From NCBI GenBank assembly GCA_964525935.1, contig CAZGJZ010000012.1:1-64000 (forward strand): a stretch of DNA of 64,000 nt, in the 5' to 3' direction. The notes under the pieces are model-generated. The model did no database searches. It saw only the letters and a program-made list of their open reading frames with translations, and was not told where the DNA came from. Both the position numbers and the translations under genes were made by a program. Below are positions 16,536 through 25,590 of the stretch, piece after piece; the first letter of the stretch is position 1; each line of letters starts with the position of its first letter. The stretch comes from UBA2377 sp964525935 (lineage in GTDB: Bacteria > Verrucomicrobiota > Verrucomicrobiia > Opitutales > Opitutaceae).

Positions 16536-19358
16536 CGAATGGACACGAGTCGTCGCGATACGGACGCCGGGGCCGCCTCGGCGACTCATCCCTTTAAACG
16601 CAATCGCATGCGACGACGATTGATGCGAAACATCCGGCGACTCCGCGGGAAACGCGACATGCAAACGCTGTTGTGGGAATGGCCCTCGAACCTGGAAGTC
16701 CTGAAGTGTCTGGAGGAGCTGATCCCGAAACGTCCGGCAGATTCAAAGGCGCTTTCACAGGGGGGGATTCGCCACATGCATTTCAAGCATCAATCGGAGT
16801 TGGACGATCGCATCGACGCGATCGCGCTGAACATGGTCCAACTTCGTATTCAAAAGTTGGGCGATTTCATCGTCGTGGACGACCCCGAGACGGGTAAATC
16901 GAGTTACGGAGATTTGCGCCACGGAAAAAGCGATACGCTTCGAAACGTGATGGCCGCGCGCCTGTGGGTGATTGCGCGAACCGGACTGCCTCCGCAAGTT
17001 CTCCACCCCGACGACATGATGCGGGTCGTGACGCGGAAGGCCCCCGAGTTCTTCAGAAACATGCTAAACACGCAACAGGGAGTGGGCGACGACTTCATCA
17101 CCCTCTCCCAAAACCTGGACGGCGACGACGACGACGAAGCAGTTTTCGGCGAAGTTCACGACGAGGTGTTCGGGACGGGCGAACACGCCAATTTTGGAGT
17201 CGTGGATTACGGCGAGGAAGAGGAGGAGGAGGAGGATAAACCGTACTACCCCCCACCCACACTCACGCATTCCGATGCACTCAGTACGTCCTCGTCCGGC
17301 GCGTCGCGTTCGTCGATGAAAAAGAAGAAGCCGAGAGTCGATACCGTTCGCGCCTCCACCATGGCGTCGCTCTCCCACTTTTCGACAAAGAGCGGCGACA
17401 TGGGCCCCGCGGCGTTCACGTCGGGTGGGTTGACTGGAAACCTGTTCGACGGCGACTTCATCGACTTGACGAGCGCGGCGGGCGACGACGAGGATGATGA
17501 GGTGTACTACGAAGACCTCGACGACGTCGTCGACTTGACGAGTACGGCGGGGGGGTCCGTTTCGAAACCGCGCGTGTCGACGTCGTCTACGGTGTATTCC
17601 GTCTCTACCTCTTCTTCCGGGTCCTCTTTCGGGTCCTCTGCCGGATCCTCTTCCGGGTCCTCTTTCGGATCCTCCGGGTCTTCCTCCTCGTCCTCTTCCG
17701 GGACTTCCGGGACTTCCGGGACTTCCGGGACTTCCGGGACTTCCGATACGTCCGAGTCTTCAGAGACTTCCGGGACATACGAAGAGTCGGAGTTTTCCGA
17801 CGACTCGGACTCATCAGACTCGGACTCGGACTCGGAAGGCGAGGCCTACAACGCGACCGAGGCGCTGGAAGTGATATTCGACGCATTGGATTCGACCGTC
17901 ACGCTCAAGGGGATCCAAACGTCCATCGACCTCGATCACCTGACGCGATACACGCAGTTCAATCTCTACGAAATGGTGCGCGCGTTCGGAATCGCGTATC
18001 GATGGTCGGAGCCCGACGTCGTGAAGGTGACCAAGTACCTTTTGGAGAACCGCGGGAAAAACAACGGGGAGGCGATCGAGACGCTCTACGCGCTTCTCGA
18101 AAACGTCAACACGTATTCGGACCCCGACTATGTCGCCAAAACACCGTTTCGCATTCCAGTTCCCGAGGGGTTCTTACGAAGTCGAATGTTTCCCAGAGAT
18201 CTCAGCTACGTCAAAAGCTATGAACAAAATCGAATCGAACTGTTGTCTCGAACTCAACCCGGTGCGGATCTCAGTTTGCTGGTGCACGCCGCCATCGCCC
18301 AGAACAAACATGCGGCCGTCGTGTCCACGCTTCGCGCGACCCTCATTTCAAAGTGTCCATCGACGTGGACCAAATACGACGACATGGAGGCCTTTGCGAT
18401 ATTCGGAGGCATTCCAAACGTTACCGAACGCGTGTGCAAACGCATTCACAAGTACTTTACCGATATGAAGAGTGAGTTGGCCGAGATGAACGCGCAATTG
18501 GACAAGGGGAATAAAAAAGCCGCGGGGTCACGCAAGGCGGAGAAGAAGGAGGAAGAAGAGGAGGACGTCGACATGTCAATGTACACCATGGATGTGGACG
18601 CAATCATTTGCATGAGTCGCGTGTTCGGGAAACCGTTCGTGGAAGCCCCGTTTCACCCCGCGCTCGACGAGATGCGTCCGAGGCATTTCCAGCCGTTGCA
18701 ATACGAGAGTCCCGCGATCCAATTGTGTCGCGACATGGTGAATTGGGTGAACGACCCCACCACGCGAGTCGTGGTGTTTTATTGGTTGCCGGAATCGATC
18801 CAGGACTCGGTGTCCTCCGTGCTGTACCCGCTTCCCGTGGGGAAGGACGATCGCGTCAAGACGTGTCTCATGCGTCTCAATTTCCTGGTCGATCCCACCA
18901 CCAGACGACACGATACCGATCGACTCCCCACGCGATTCGGGGCCAAATCTCACCTCGTTCAATCGTACGGTTTCACCAAGGAACGATTCGGCAATTCCAA
19001 GAAGTTCTACAACAAGATCGTGGAGAGTCACAATCACATGGTTTCGGAATACAACTCCAAACTCGAAACCGGCGATGCGAGGACGCGGGACGATTCGCCC
19101 TTCACCCATCTCGTCGTGCTCCGCAGACCCAAGCTTCAAGGAGGAGCACAACAAACTACGCTGAACGATTACGTCGCGTTCGTCTTGAACGACTCCGAGC
19201 CGGTGAACGTCCAGCTCGAAAGCATGAGACACACGCACGACATCATGAGATACGAGTCCGCGCCGATGGTGTTGGTGACGACCCAATTCAAAAAGGCGAT
19301 ACCCATGGATCTCCTCGACGACAACGCCACCACCACCGCCTCTTCGTCGTCGTCGTAA
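16536..19358 (+). CDS. Large unknown protein next to the portal
   Basis: A 940-residue protein that I do not recognise. A basic N-terminus (RMRRRLMRNIRRLRG) leads to a globular domain up to about residue 200. A long low-complexity middle follows, with acidic runs and Ser/Gly/Thr repeats such as GTSGTSGTS and SSGSSFGSS (DNA 17600-17830). A second globular region covers roughly residues 450-940. The start is uncertain: ATGs at 16482, 16488 and 16500 are in frame. The choice of 16536 is based on the AT-rich stretch 16508-16530, which looks like a leader. The longer frame opening at 16470 uses GTG. Its position directly after the portal suggests a virion or packaging protein, but that is inference. 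Confidence 0.75.
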   Translation, partial: RMDTSRRDTDAGAASATHPFKRNRMRRRLMRNIRRLRGKRDMQTLLWEWPSNLEVLKCLEELIPKRPADSKALSQGGIRHMHFKHQSELDDRIDAIALNMVQLRIQKLGDFIVVDDPETGKSSYGDLRHGKSDTLRNVMAARLWVIARTGLPPQVLHPDDMMRVVTRKAPEFFRNMLNTQQGVGDDFITLSQNLDGDDDDEAVFGEVHDEVFGTGEHANFGVVDYGEEEEEEEDKPYYPPPTLTHSDALSTSSSGASRSSMKKKKPRVDTVRASTMASLSHFSTKSGDMGPAAFTSGGLTGNLFDGDFIDLTSAAGDDEDDEVYYEDLDDVVDLTSTAGGSVSKPRVSTSSTVYSVSTSSSGSSFGSSAGSSSGSSFGSSGSSSSSSSGTSGTSGTSGTSGTSDTSESSETSGTYEESEFSDDSDSSDSDSDSEGEAYNATEALEVIFDALDSTVTLKGIQTSIDLDHLTRYTQFNLYEMVRAFGIAYRWSEPDVVKVTKYLLENRGKNNGEAIETLYALLENVNTYSDPDYVAKTPFRIPVPEGFLRSRMFPRDLSYVKSYEQNRIELLSRTQPGADLSLLVHAAIAQNKHAAVVSTLRATLISKCPSTWTKYDDMEAFAIFGGIPNVTERVCKRIHKYFTDMKSELAEMNAQLDKGNKKAAGSRKAEKKEEEEEDVDMSMYTMDVDAIICMSRVFGKPFVEAPFHPALDEMRPRHFQPLQYESPAIQLCRDMVNWVNDPTTRVVVFYWLPESIQDSVSSVLYPLPVGKDDRVKTCLMRLNFLVDPTTRRHDTDRLPTRFGAKSHLVQSYGFTKERFGNSKKFYNKIVESHNHMVSEYNSKLETGDARTRDDSPFTHLVVLRRPKLQGGAQQTTLNDYVAFVLNDSEPVNVQLESMRHTHDIMRYESAPMVLVTTQFKKAIPMDLLDDNATTTASSSSS
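17600..17830 (+). repeat. Ser/Gly/Thr-coding short tandem repeats
   Basis: Inside the 16536 gene, units such as GGGTCCTCTTTC and GGGACTTCC are repeated head to tail (five GGGACTTCC copies near 17699-17745). They keep the reading frame and encode low-complexity Ser/Gly/Thr sequence. Confidence 0.9.
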
Positions 19359-19405
19359 CCGCGGGGGTGAATAGAGAGTAGTTGCGGGTGGGATAGGTAA
19401 ACGCG

Positions 19406-19413
19406 CATATAAG
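19406..19413 (+). promoter_or_regulatory. TATA-like box of the kinase gene
   Basis: CATATAAG in a GC-rich surround, about 120 bases before the kinase ATG. Confidence 0.4.
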
Positions 19414-19528
19414 CATTCGATCTTTTCATCCATCATCACACAAAAACGTTTGCGGCAACCGAGGGGGAGAGGGACCATTTTGTTCATTTCTATTCTTCAC
19501 ACACTTCTCACTCAACCCCCCCCAAAAA

Positions 19529-20788
19529 ATGACCGAACTCGCCGAAACTTCCACACTCGATGAAAACGCGTGTAAAAACGCGTGCGGGGACGTCGCGCGC
19601 GACTCGTGGAGTCTCGTGAAGTGCATCAATCGCGGTCAATACGGGTCGGTTCATATCGGCCAGAGATCGTTGCCGAACGCCTCCGTCGTCACTTATTGCG
19701 CGCTGAAGCGCGCCCACTCATCGGACGCCGACATCCCGCCGAGTCCGTTGGTGTTCACCCTGGAGGAGGCCGAGGCGAACGAGCGCTCCAATCAAAACTT
19801 CTTCGGGGAGTGCGTGACCGCATTGAAACGCGAGGCCGTCGCGCTCGGACGGTTCCTGACGCTTCAGACGCCGGCTGCGGGGGAGAACGTCGTGCGGTGT
19901 TTCGGACTCGTCGAGATCGACTCCACCCCCCACCTCGCCATGGAACTCATGGAGTGCAATCTCGCCGAGTACCTTCACGAGTTGAGGTGGGGTGGGAGCG
20001 GCGGGATGCGCGCGATCCCCCCCGTCGTGGTTCGCGCGGTGGCGACCCAGACGCTCGCCGCGCTTCGCCAATGTCGCGAGGCGGGGGTGATTCATTGCGA
20101 CGTGAAACCCGGTAACTTTCTCGTGAATCGGGTGGAAGTGACACCGCAAAACCCCGCGGGGATCGCGGTGAAACTCGCGGATTTCGGGCTGTGCAAGATG
20201 GTGAACCCCGCGATGAAGTGTCCGCGCATGAGATGGCGAGACGATATCGTGACGTTGCAATATCGCGCGCCCGAGCTTCTCTTCGGGCTCTCGTACGGCT
20301 ACGGGATCGACGTGTGGGCGTGGGGGTGCATCGTCGCCGAGATGATCTCGCCCTACGGCCAGCTCCCCTTCGGTTCACCCACGTGCGAGTTCGCCGAGGA
20401 TACGGAAGACATCGTGGTATCGCGCGTGATGGGTAAATTGGGCGTTCCCACGGAGGCGACGTGGCCCTCGCTGATGACGGCCATAAAAGAACGCGAAACA
20501 CGTGAAAAGTGGCGCTACGACGCGCTCTTTGCCAACGTGCGGCCCGTCGCGATCGACACGTTCTATTGCGGTCCTCGGGAGTGCGAGCCCGACATTCTCG
20601 CCTTGGATGCCGCGCTCAAGAACCGAATTCTCGTGTGGCCCCTCCAGCGATGGAACGTCTACAAACTCGAGACCCATCTCGACAACCTTTTCCGATACAC
20701 GAGTTTGTCACCCACGCTCTCCACGGACTCCTTCGTCTCGGCTTCTTCCACATTTTCATCTCCCGTCGCCTCCGTCTCGGTCGAGTGA
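19529..20788 (+). CDS. CMGC/CDK-like Ser/Thr protein kinase
   Basis: A 419-residue protein kinase with all catalytic elements. These are the Gly loop (NRGQYGSVHIG, about 34-44), the ATP-binding Lys60 in CALK, the catalytic loop HCDVKPGN (Asp191, Asn196), DFG (Asp218), and YRAPELLFG at about 245-253. That last motif, with the following DVWAWGCIVAEM, is characteristic of the CMGC group that includes cyclin-dependent kinases. An insertion between the Lys and the alpha-C helix replaces a recognisable cyclin-binding PSTAIRE. The C-terminal tail is Ser/Thr-rich. Because the same genome carries an RPB1 with Ser-Pro heptads, this enzyme is a candidate CTD kinase; that is inference. Other targets, such as virion or host cell-cycle proteins, are equally possible. 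Confidence 0.92.
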   Translation: MTELAETSTLDENACKNACGDVARDSWSLVKCINRGQYGSVHIGQRSLPNASVVTYCALKRAHSSDADIPPSPLVFTLEEAEANERSNQNFFGECVTALKREAVALGRFLTLQTPAAGENVVRCFGLVEIDSTPHLAMELMECNLAEYLHELRWGGSGGMRAIPPVVVRAVATQTLAALRQCREAGVIHCDVKPGNFLVNRVEVTPQNPAGIAVKLADFGLCKMVNPAMKCPRMRWRDDIVTLQYRAPELLFGLSYGYGIDVWAWGCIVAEMISPYGQLPFGSPTCEFAEDTEDIVVSRVMGKLGVPTEATWPSLMTAIKERETREKWRYDALFANVRPVAIDTFYCGPRECEPDILALDAALKNRILVWPLQRWNVYKLETHLDNLFRYTSLSPTLSTDSFVSASSTFSSPVASVSVE

Positions 20789-20851
20789 GGAGGGGAGAAG
20801 AGCGAGAGCGAGCGAGAGAGGTGAGGTAGAGGGACATTGAATAAATTTGAA

Positions 20852-22120
20852 ATGTACGGTCGCCGAAACGCCGAGACGGCTCAGTTGAAACCTCCCCCGC
20901 CCTCGAAACGACTCGCCTCGACCTCCACGAAAAAAAACCCGGCGATTCATCATTGCGCGAGCGACGGGACGGGGTGTACCATCACGGGGGATTACCACAC
21001 TTGGACGTTTAAGTGCCGCCGCGGGACGTTTCGACACGCGTGCGATGACGCGTGTGAATTGGCCGTCCCCGACGTCGCGACCTACGTGTGTCCCGTCTCC
21101 GGGCGGTGTTTCGAACGCATTCTGAATCGAACGACCTACTCCTCCACGACGAACGCCGCCGAGTCCTATATCGTCCCGACCTTTTCCAAATCTCCGGCGA
21201 CGGCGGCGGCGAACGCGCTCGCCTCTCCCGTCGGTTCCTCGACGCTCGCGACGACGACGACGACGACGACCTCCTCCGCTTCAAGTGGAGGGGTCGAAGC
21301 CCATCGAAAAGTCGTGGGGACGGGGGGGAAGATGAAATCGATTCATCTCACCGACGTCGTTCCCATCCTTCGCGTGTTGTTCTCGCGCGGGGATTGGTCC
21401 CCGTTCCCGTTCGAGTCCGTCGTCGCGGCCTACGCCTCGGAACTCGTTCGCTTATACGAGTTCGATAAAGGAACGAATCTCGTGTTGCACGTCGTGGGGA
21501 CGCTGTATTTTTTGAAAAAGGGGATTACGGTCGGTAAAACGTGCGTGTGTCCCCCCGACCCGTTCCTCGCGCGCGTTCTCCCCACCTCCCACGATCTCCC
21601 CGCGCTCTCCCCTCTATTCCAGAGAGCCTTCATCACGGACGGAAACAAGATTTGGATCGACGTCTTGGGAAGCGTGGCCTCGCGCGACAAGGGCGTAATG
21701 CGTCGCGCCGCGCGAAACGTCCAAGGGAAACGGCTTCTGTTACAACGCACGAAGATGGAGGCAAAACGTCGACGGCGTCGGAATCGACGCAAACGTCAAT
21801 TTCCCTCGCTTCCATCCGTTCCGCCACCCACCACCTCATCCTCCTCCGTGAGCTTTTTGAATCGATTCGGATTCGGGGATGGGGGGGGTGGAGACGACGA
21901 CGAGGATGATGATGATGGAATGATGGTGGACGACGACTCGGACGATGATGACGACGACGACGACGGGGACGACGATTGGGAGGAGGGGAACGATTACTCG
22001 GCGACCGACATGTCCGCGAAGGCGTGGAACGAGTTTTCCGTGTTTCGCACCCACGACGAAATCGTTCGCGCCTCAGAGGTGAAACGCGGATATCGCGAGA
22101 GTCGAATGGTAGAACTCTAA
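20852..22120 (+). CDS. Zinc-binding protein, possible UL92-like late transcription factor
   Basis: A 422-residue protein. At about residues 34-85 there is a Cys/His-rich module in the order HHC, C, FKC, HACDDAC, then VCPVSGRC. The HxCDxxC followed by xVCxxSGxC pattern recalls the herpesvirus UL92 family, a component of the late-gene pre-initiation complex of beta- and gammaherpesviruses. This is recalled from memory of the family pattern and not checked. A globular domain (about 160-310) follows, then a basic RRRRRNRRKR stretch and a long Asp-rich tail. The frame opens at a TTG at 20837; the first ATG is 20852. The neighbour upstream is the kinase. Confidence 0.4.
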   Translation: MYGRRNAETAQLKPPPPSKRLASTSTKKNPAIHHCASDGTGCTITGDYHTWTFKCRRGTFRHACDDACELAVPDVATYVCPVSGRCFERILNRTTYSSTTNAAESYIVPTFSKSPATAAANALASPVGSSTLATTTTTTTSSASSGGVEAHRKVVGTGGKMKSIHLTDVVPILRVLFSRGDWSPFPFESVVAAYASELVRLYEFDKGTNLVLHVVGTLYFLKKGITVGKTCVCPPDPFLARVLPTSHDLPALSPLFQRAFITDGNKIWIDVLGSVASRDKGVMRRAARNVQGKRLLLQRTKMEAKRRRRRNRRKRQFPSLPSVPPPTTSSSSVSFLNRFGFGDGGGGDDDEDDDDGMMVDDDSDDDDDDDDGDDDWEEGNDYSATDMSAKAWNEFSVFRTHDEIVRASEVKRGYRESRMVEL

Positions 22121-22189
22121 TTTATGTACACCGATGTCGAAACCATTTAAAATAATTCCTCGAAGGGAAAAAGGAGAAAAAATAGAAAG

Positions 22190-22894
22190 ATGGGGGATGC
22201 CGCCCTCGTCTTCTCGGGGTACGACGTGTGCGCCGTCATCTCGCTCATTCTCAGCTCCATCTTCATCATCTACCAATTCTACTTCGCCTACTACGTATGG
22301 TCCTATACCGGCGGCGAAGTCGTTAACCTGTTGATGCACATCACCTACAAGAGCAGCTTGGATGGCGTGTCCCACGTGGAGAATGGAAGGCGTCGTTCGC
22401 CTTCCCCGTTGAATTTGGCGGTGTTCCAACGAAAATTTGAAGGGTTCCTTCTCATCGGGCTCCCCCTCCTCGCGTGTTTCACCTCGTTCATTCTCATTCT
22501 GGTCGCAATCAGGCCTCCCAACGGGGAGACGAACCAAGAAATCACCAACCCCGAGCTTCGTTACAGGGGAACGTACATTGCGGCGCTCGTCATGTCGTGC
22601 ATCTCGCTCGTCCCGTTCGTCTTGAGTTTCGTGTTGTCGTGCATCTTTCCGTCGTATTTCAGCGCGGGAAATGCATGGGGGTCCTTTACGGGGGCCATCG
22701 TACCCATTATGCGGAATATGGTTTCATCAAGCATGACCGACTATCTTGAGACTCCGATGGATGTCGAGATTGCAAATGCGGATAAACGAAAACGTCGTAG
22801 TAAACTGAAAAGAGAAGAGGAAAATCGTCTTCTTCAAGGACGCTCCAATGGTAAGGTGGGCGCCGAGGTCGACGGCAATTTCAGAGAGGAATAA
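22190..22894 (+). CDS. Four-pass membrane protein
   Basis: A 234-residue protein with four hydrophobic segments, near residues 12-40, 85-105, 125-150 and 155-180 (the third and fourth are close). A basic loop lies after the first. The C-terminus is charged and cytoplasmic-looking (KRKRRSKLKREEE). The product begins MGDAAL, a poor match to N-myristoylation. It resembles the general plan of the proteins at 34860 and 35711 but without clear residue matches. The DNA contains a perfect short hairpin (GGAAGGCG-TCGTT-CGCCTTCC, 22385-22405) inside the gene. No function can be given. Confidence 0.8.
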   Translation: MGDAALVFSGYDVCAVISLILSSIFIIYQFYFAYYVWSYTGGEVVNLLMHITYKSSLDGVSHVENGRRRSPSPLNLAVFQRKFEGFLLIGLPLLACFTSFILILVAIRPPNGETNQEITNPELRYRGTYIAALVMSCISLVPFVLSFVLSCIFPSYFSAGNAWGSFTGAIVPIMRNMVSSSMTDYLETPMDVEIANADKRKRRSKLKREEENRLLQGRSNGKVGAEVDGNFREE

Positions 22895-22994
22895 GCGTGA
22901 AGACGAGAATAATTGAGAACCGTCGTAAATTTAAAATTTAAGTAAGCATCCGTCCGCATCCATCCATCATCCATTCATTCTGCATTCTTCACAA

Positions 22995-23840
22995 TCAACG
23001 CGCCTTGAAAAACACGCGAAGCTCGACGAATTCGCCGCCGCTCACCGCCGTCGTATTCGCCACGCCAATCACGGGAGGGAGGTGTTCGCGCACTTCCAAT
23101 ATCTGATTCAGCGTCGGGTCCACCGTTTCAGCGAGTCCCAAATAATCACGAACGTCTTGCTTGATCGTCTCAACATCGTCCGGATCGACGGCCTCGAGAA
23201 TCCCGAGCGACTTTGTACCCAGCATGCCGTTCGTCTTGGTGTTGATGGACTTTTCGTGCTCCCACTCATGTAGACCGTTCTCAATGGGACGGCCGGGGGG
23301 TCGAATGCGAACGTAGTTCCCGGCGCGAATTTCACGCGAGCTCGTATTGACGGTTTGCACGATCCCGTGATGAATCGCTGTGCCGTTCGCGGGCTTGTCG
23401 TACATCCCGATCCGACGCGTGAAATTCATGTCGGTCTGGTTGAATCCGATGAAACGGACATGTTTCAAAAGGTACTTGTAAATCTCCCTCAGCGCCTTTT
23501 CTTGGTCGTCTTTACTGAGACTCGAAATAGCGCTCGGATCACCGACGGAGCTGATTGCCGATTTCGGAATGGGGAAGTTGTTGAAGGATGACCACACCAA
23601 GGGCCATTGCGCGGCGTCGAGTCCCTCTTCGTCCTTCAAGGCCCACAACGATTCGTTCGCGACGGCGTGGTTGTCGTCGTCGCTCGAGTGCGTGAAGATG
23701 TGATGGATGTGGGAATGTCGCATCCCCTTCGTGGTGCGCGTGCGATCGTCCAATCCGTTAATGTCTAAACGAACGTTCGATTGGATTTGCGACTGGGGCG
23801 TGGGCGCCGTTCGCCCCGAGGCGGACATCATCATGCTCAT
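22995..23840 (-). CDS. Probable virion structural protein, family unknown
   Basis: A 281-residue protein with no membrane segment. The second half is rich in beta-strand-type sequence, with a repeated theme in which a Gly-Val-containing strand is followed by a turn (GIVQTVN...IRAGNYVRI; VIGVANTTAVSGGEFVEL). This theme is reminiscent of small beta-barrel capsid decoration proteins of phages. A TATA-like ATATTAAAA sits about 68 bases upstream on the minus strand, the same spacing as for the protease and scaffold genes. A capsid triplex or decoration role is a guess. Several ATGs occur in the first five codons; the first is used. Confidence 0.6.
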   Translation of the reverse strand: MSMMMSASGRTAPTPQSQIQSNVRLDINGLDDRTRTTKGMRHSHIHHIFTHSSDDDNHAVANESLWALKDEEGLDAAQWPLVWSSFNNFPIPKSAISSVGDPSAISSLSKDDQEKALREIYKYLLKHVRFIGFNQTDMNFTRRIGMYDKPANGTAIHHGIVQTVNTSSREIRAGNYVRIRPPGRPIENGLHEWEHEKSINTKTNGMLGTKSLGILEAVDPDDVETIKQDVRDYLGLAETVDPTLNQILEVREHLPPVIGVANTTAVSGGEFVELRVFFKAR

Positions 23841-24052
23841 TTTTCACGCGAATGAAAACTGCGCACGGGGACTTGTTGGGTGATTGATCGATTGGGGGGA
23901 TCTGTTGTTTTAATATCGGGCGGAATCGCGATGTTCATACCGTTCGTTCATGCATCAGTCTCGCGAAGTGTATGGATGGAAGAGGAAGGAACCTCGTGCG
24001 ACGACGAGCGAGGGAAAAGAAACACAGCGTGCGAAAGAGTCGAGGAAACGAA

Positions 24053-24448
24053 ATGAGCAACAAAGGTCTGTACACGGTCGATTATCGAAAACAGTCGGCG
24101 AGGGACGAGGAGGTGACGGAGGCGTATTTGGACCACGTTCGAGCGACGCTTTCCGAGATTCCCGGGGTCACAGTACACCCCTGGTCGCCTCCCATGCTTT
24201 TCGAGTTCAAAGCGCCACTCACCTTCTCGACGACGTGCGATCGTGCGCGGGTCACCAAGGTTGCGATGACCGGATTCACGGGTGTGGACATTTTGGAGGT
24301 GGACGGGGATTGGGGGGTCTACGTCGCGAAGCGTCGCGCGATCGAGTTTTCGTATCGCGCTTGGACGGTTTCCGTTCTCGTGTTGGTCGCGCTCATCGCC
24401 CTCGCCAAGGCCTTCCAACCCGCGATTGAGAAACACCTCGAGCTGTGA
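24053..24448 (+). CDS. Tail-anchored membrane protein
   Basis: A 131-residue protein with a soluble N-terminal domain and a single hydrophobic segment close to the C-terminus (VSVLVLVALIALAKAF, about 105-121), followed by a short tail. This is the layout of tail-anchored proteins inserted after translation. An in-frame ATG at 23972 would add 27 basic residues. The shorter start is preferred because of its better context (GAAATGA), but the choice is uncertain. No domain is recognised. Confidence 0.65.
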   Translation: MSNKGLYTVDYRKQSARDEEVTEAYLDHVRATLSEIPGVTVHPWSPPMLFEFKAPLTFSTTCDRARVTKVAMTGFTGVDILEVDGDWGVYVAKRRAIEFSYRAWTVSVLVLVALIALAKAFQPAIEKHLEL

Positions 24449-24534
24449 ATGATTGAGTGCGTGTGCGTGGGTAGGAGGATCGGCTTTTTCGTACTTTTTT
24501 CATTCTTAAATCTGCTTTCACTCGCTCTCTAACC

Positions 24535-25452
24535 TCACGCGACGAACGCACGTTTCCTCGAGACGGGTTTCAACAACACGCGAAGACACAATCGACCCAT
24601 TCCCGCCTCACGCGTTTGTGAGATTGACGAGGGGGATGAGGATTGAGGTGAGAGAACGCCGAGTGACGACGAAAGCGCGGCGGTGGAAACGGAGTTGGAG
24701 GAGGAGGAGGTGGACGTGATGGGAATGAAGGGGGAGGTGAGGTTTGTGGAGGAGGGTGTGTCGATTCCACCACTCTCCGAGATCGAGACGATTCCCGGGG
24801 CGCAAAACGCGGGCACGTGTGCGGAATTCACGAGCACGACATCCTCGAACGCGTGCGACCCGACGATTCGCTTGACGAGATCAATCATGGAACCGAGTTC
24901 GTTTATGGAGAGCGCCCCGTCGGAGTTTTGAGTCGTGGTCGTCGCGGAGGTGGAGGAGGGACGAACGCACGCGATGATGAAACCGATGCGATCGGGGGAC
25001 GGGCGATACGGCACGACCCGATTCCCGTCGATCGGATGGCGCTCGAACAACGCGTGGAATACCTCCATCATCATCTTCATCTCGGTAGGGGTGATGCTTC
25101 CGCCGTTCACGACGTCCGAGACGATCCCCGCCCCGGGGCCCTTGTGTCGTCTCTCGACGCGCAAATCCTCCGCGAATCTCTCGCACTCCGCATCCGGCGT
25201 GTCGGTTCGCACGCACACCTTGATGCCGTGATACGCCTTCCCCGCATAGGTCGACCGCGTGGGGCGAAACACGACGTCTCGAACTTGTTTGTGCGCGAGC
25301 CGCGTGATGAGTTTCGTGTACGATATCGAGTCGTGGGGATGCACGACGGTAAACTCGAACGAGGTCGGCCCCACGACCACGTCTTCCATCACGCGGGTCT
25401 CGAAGACCCCCAAAACGTAATTAATCAACGCGTCCGTCGGTTTATTACTCAT
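24535..25452 (-). CDS. Unknown protein with Ser/Thr-rich C-terminal region
   Basis: A 305-residue protein that I do not recognise. Residues 1-220 look globular, with alternating strands and helices. From about 225 a Ser/Thr-rich disordered stretch follows, ending in a short hydrophobic/basic segment (LCLRVLLKPVSRKRAF). The open frame extends to 25704, but the start at 25452 (MSNKPTD) is preferred: it leaves a normal divergent promoter gap to the 25591 gene, and the upstream extension overlaps that gene. It may be a capsid accessory protein; there is no direct evidence. Confidence 0.65.
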   Translation of the reverse strand: MSNKPTDALINYVLGVFETRVMEDVVVGPTSFEFTVVHPHDSISYTKLITRLAHKQVRDVVFRPTRSTYAGKAYHGIKVCVRTDTPDAECERFAEDLRVERRHKGPGAGIVSDVVNGGSITPTEMKMMMEVFHALFERHPIDGNRVVPYRPSPDRIGFIIACVRPSSTSATTTTQNSDGALSINELGSMIDLVKRIVGSHAFEDVVLVNSAHVPAFCAPGIVSISESGGIDTPSSTNLTSPFIPITSTSSSSNSVSTAALSSSLGVLSPQSSSPSSISQTREAGMGRLCLRVLLKPVSRKRAFVA

Positions 25453-25523
25453 CGTTTGTCCAAGATGAAGGAGGGATGGGGGTCGATTTCGAACGGGGGA
25501 AATGGATCGTCGACGATTGTGAT

Positions 25524-25533
25524 TGTATAAGAA
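25524..25533 (+). promoter_or_regulatory. TATA-like box of the 25591 gene
   Basis: TGTATAAGAA lies 58 bases before the ATG, within the spacing range seen for the protease and scaffold TATA-like boxes. Confidence 0.4.
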
Positions 25534-25590
25534 TGGCCATCTCCATTTTTTCAAATCTCGCAATCGTTCGGCACGCGTCTCGAGTCCACG

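Noticed and set aside
22385..22405. 8-base-pair hairpin in the 22190 gene
   Set aside because: It lies inside a coding region and encodes a basic loop; probably chance.
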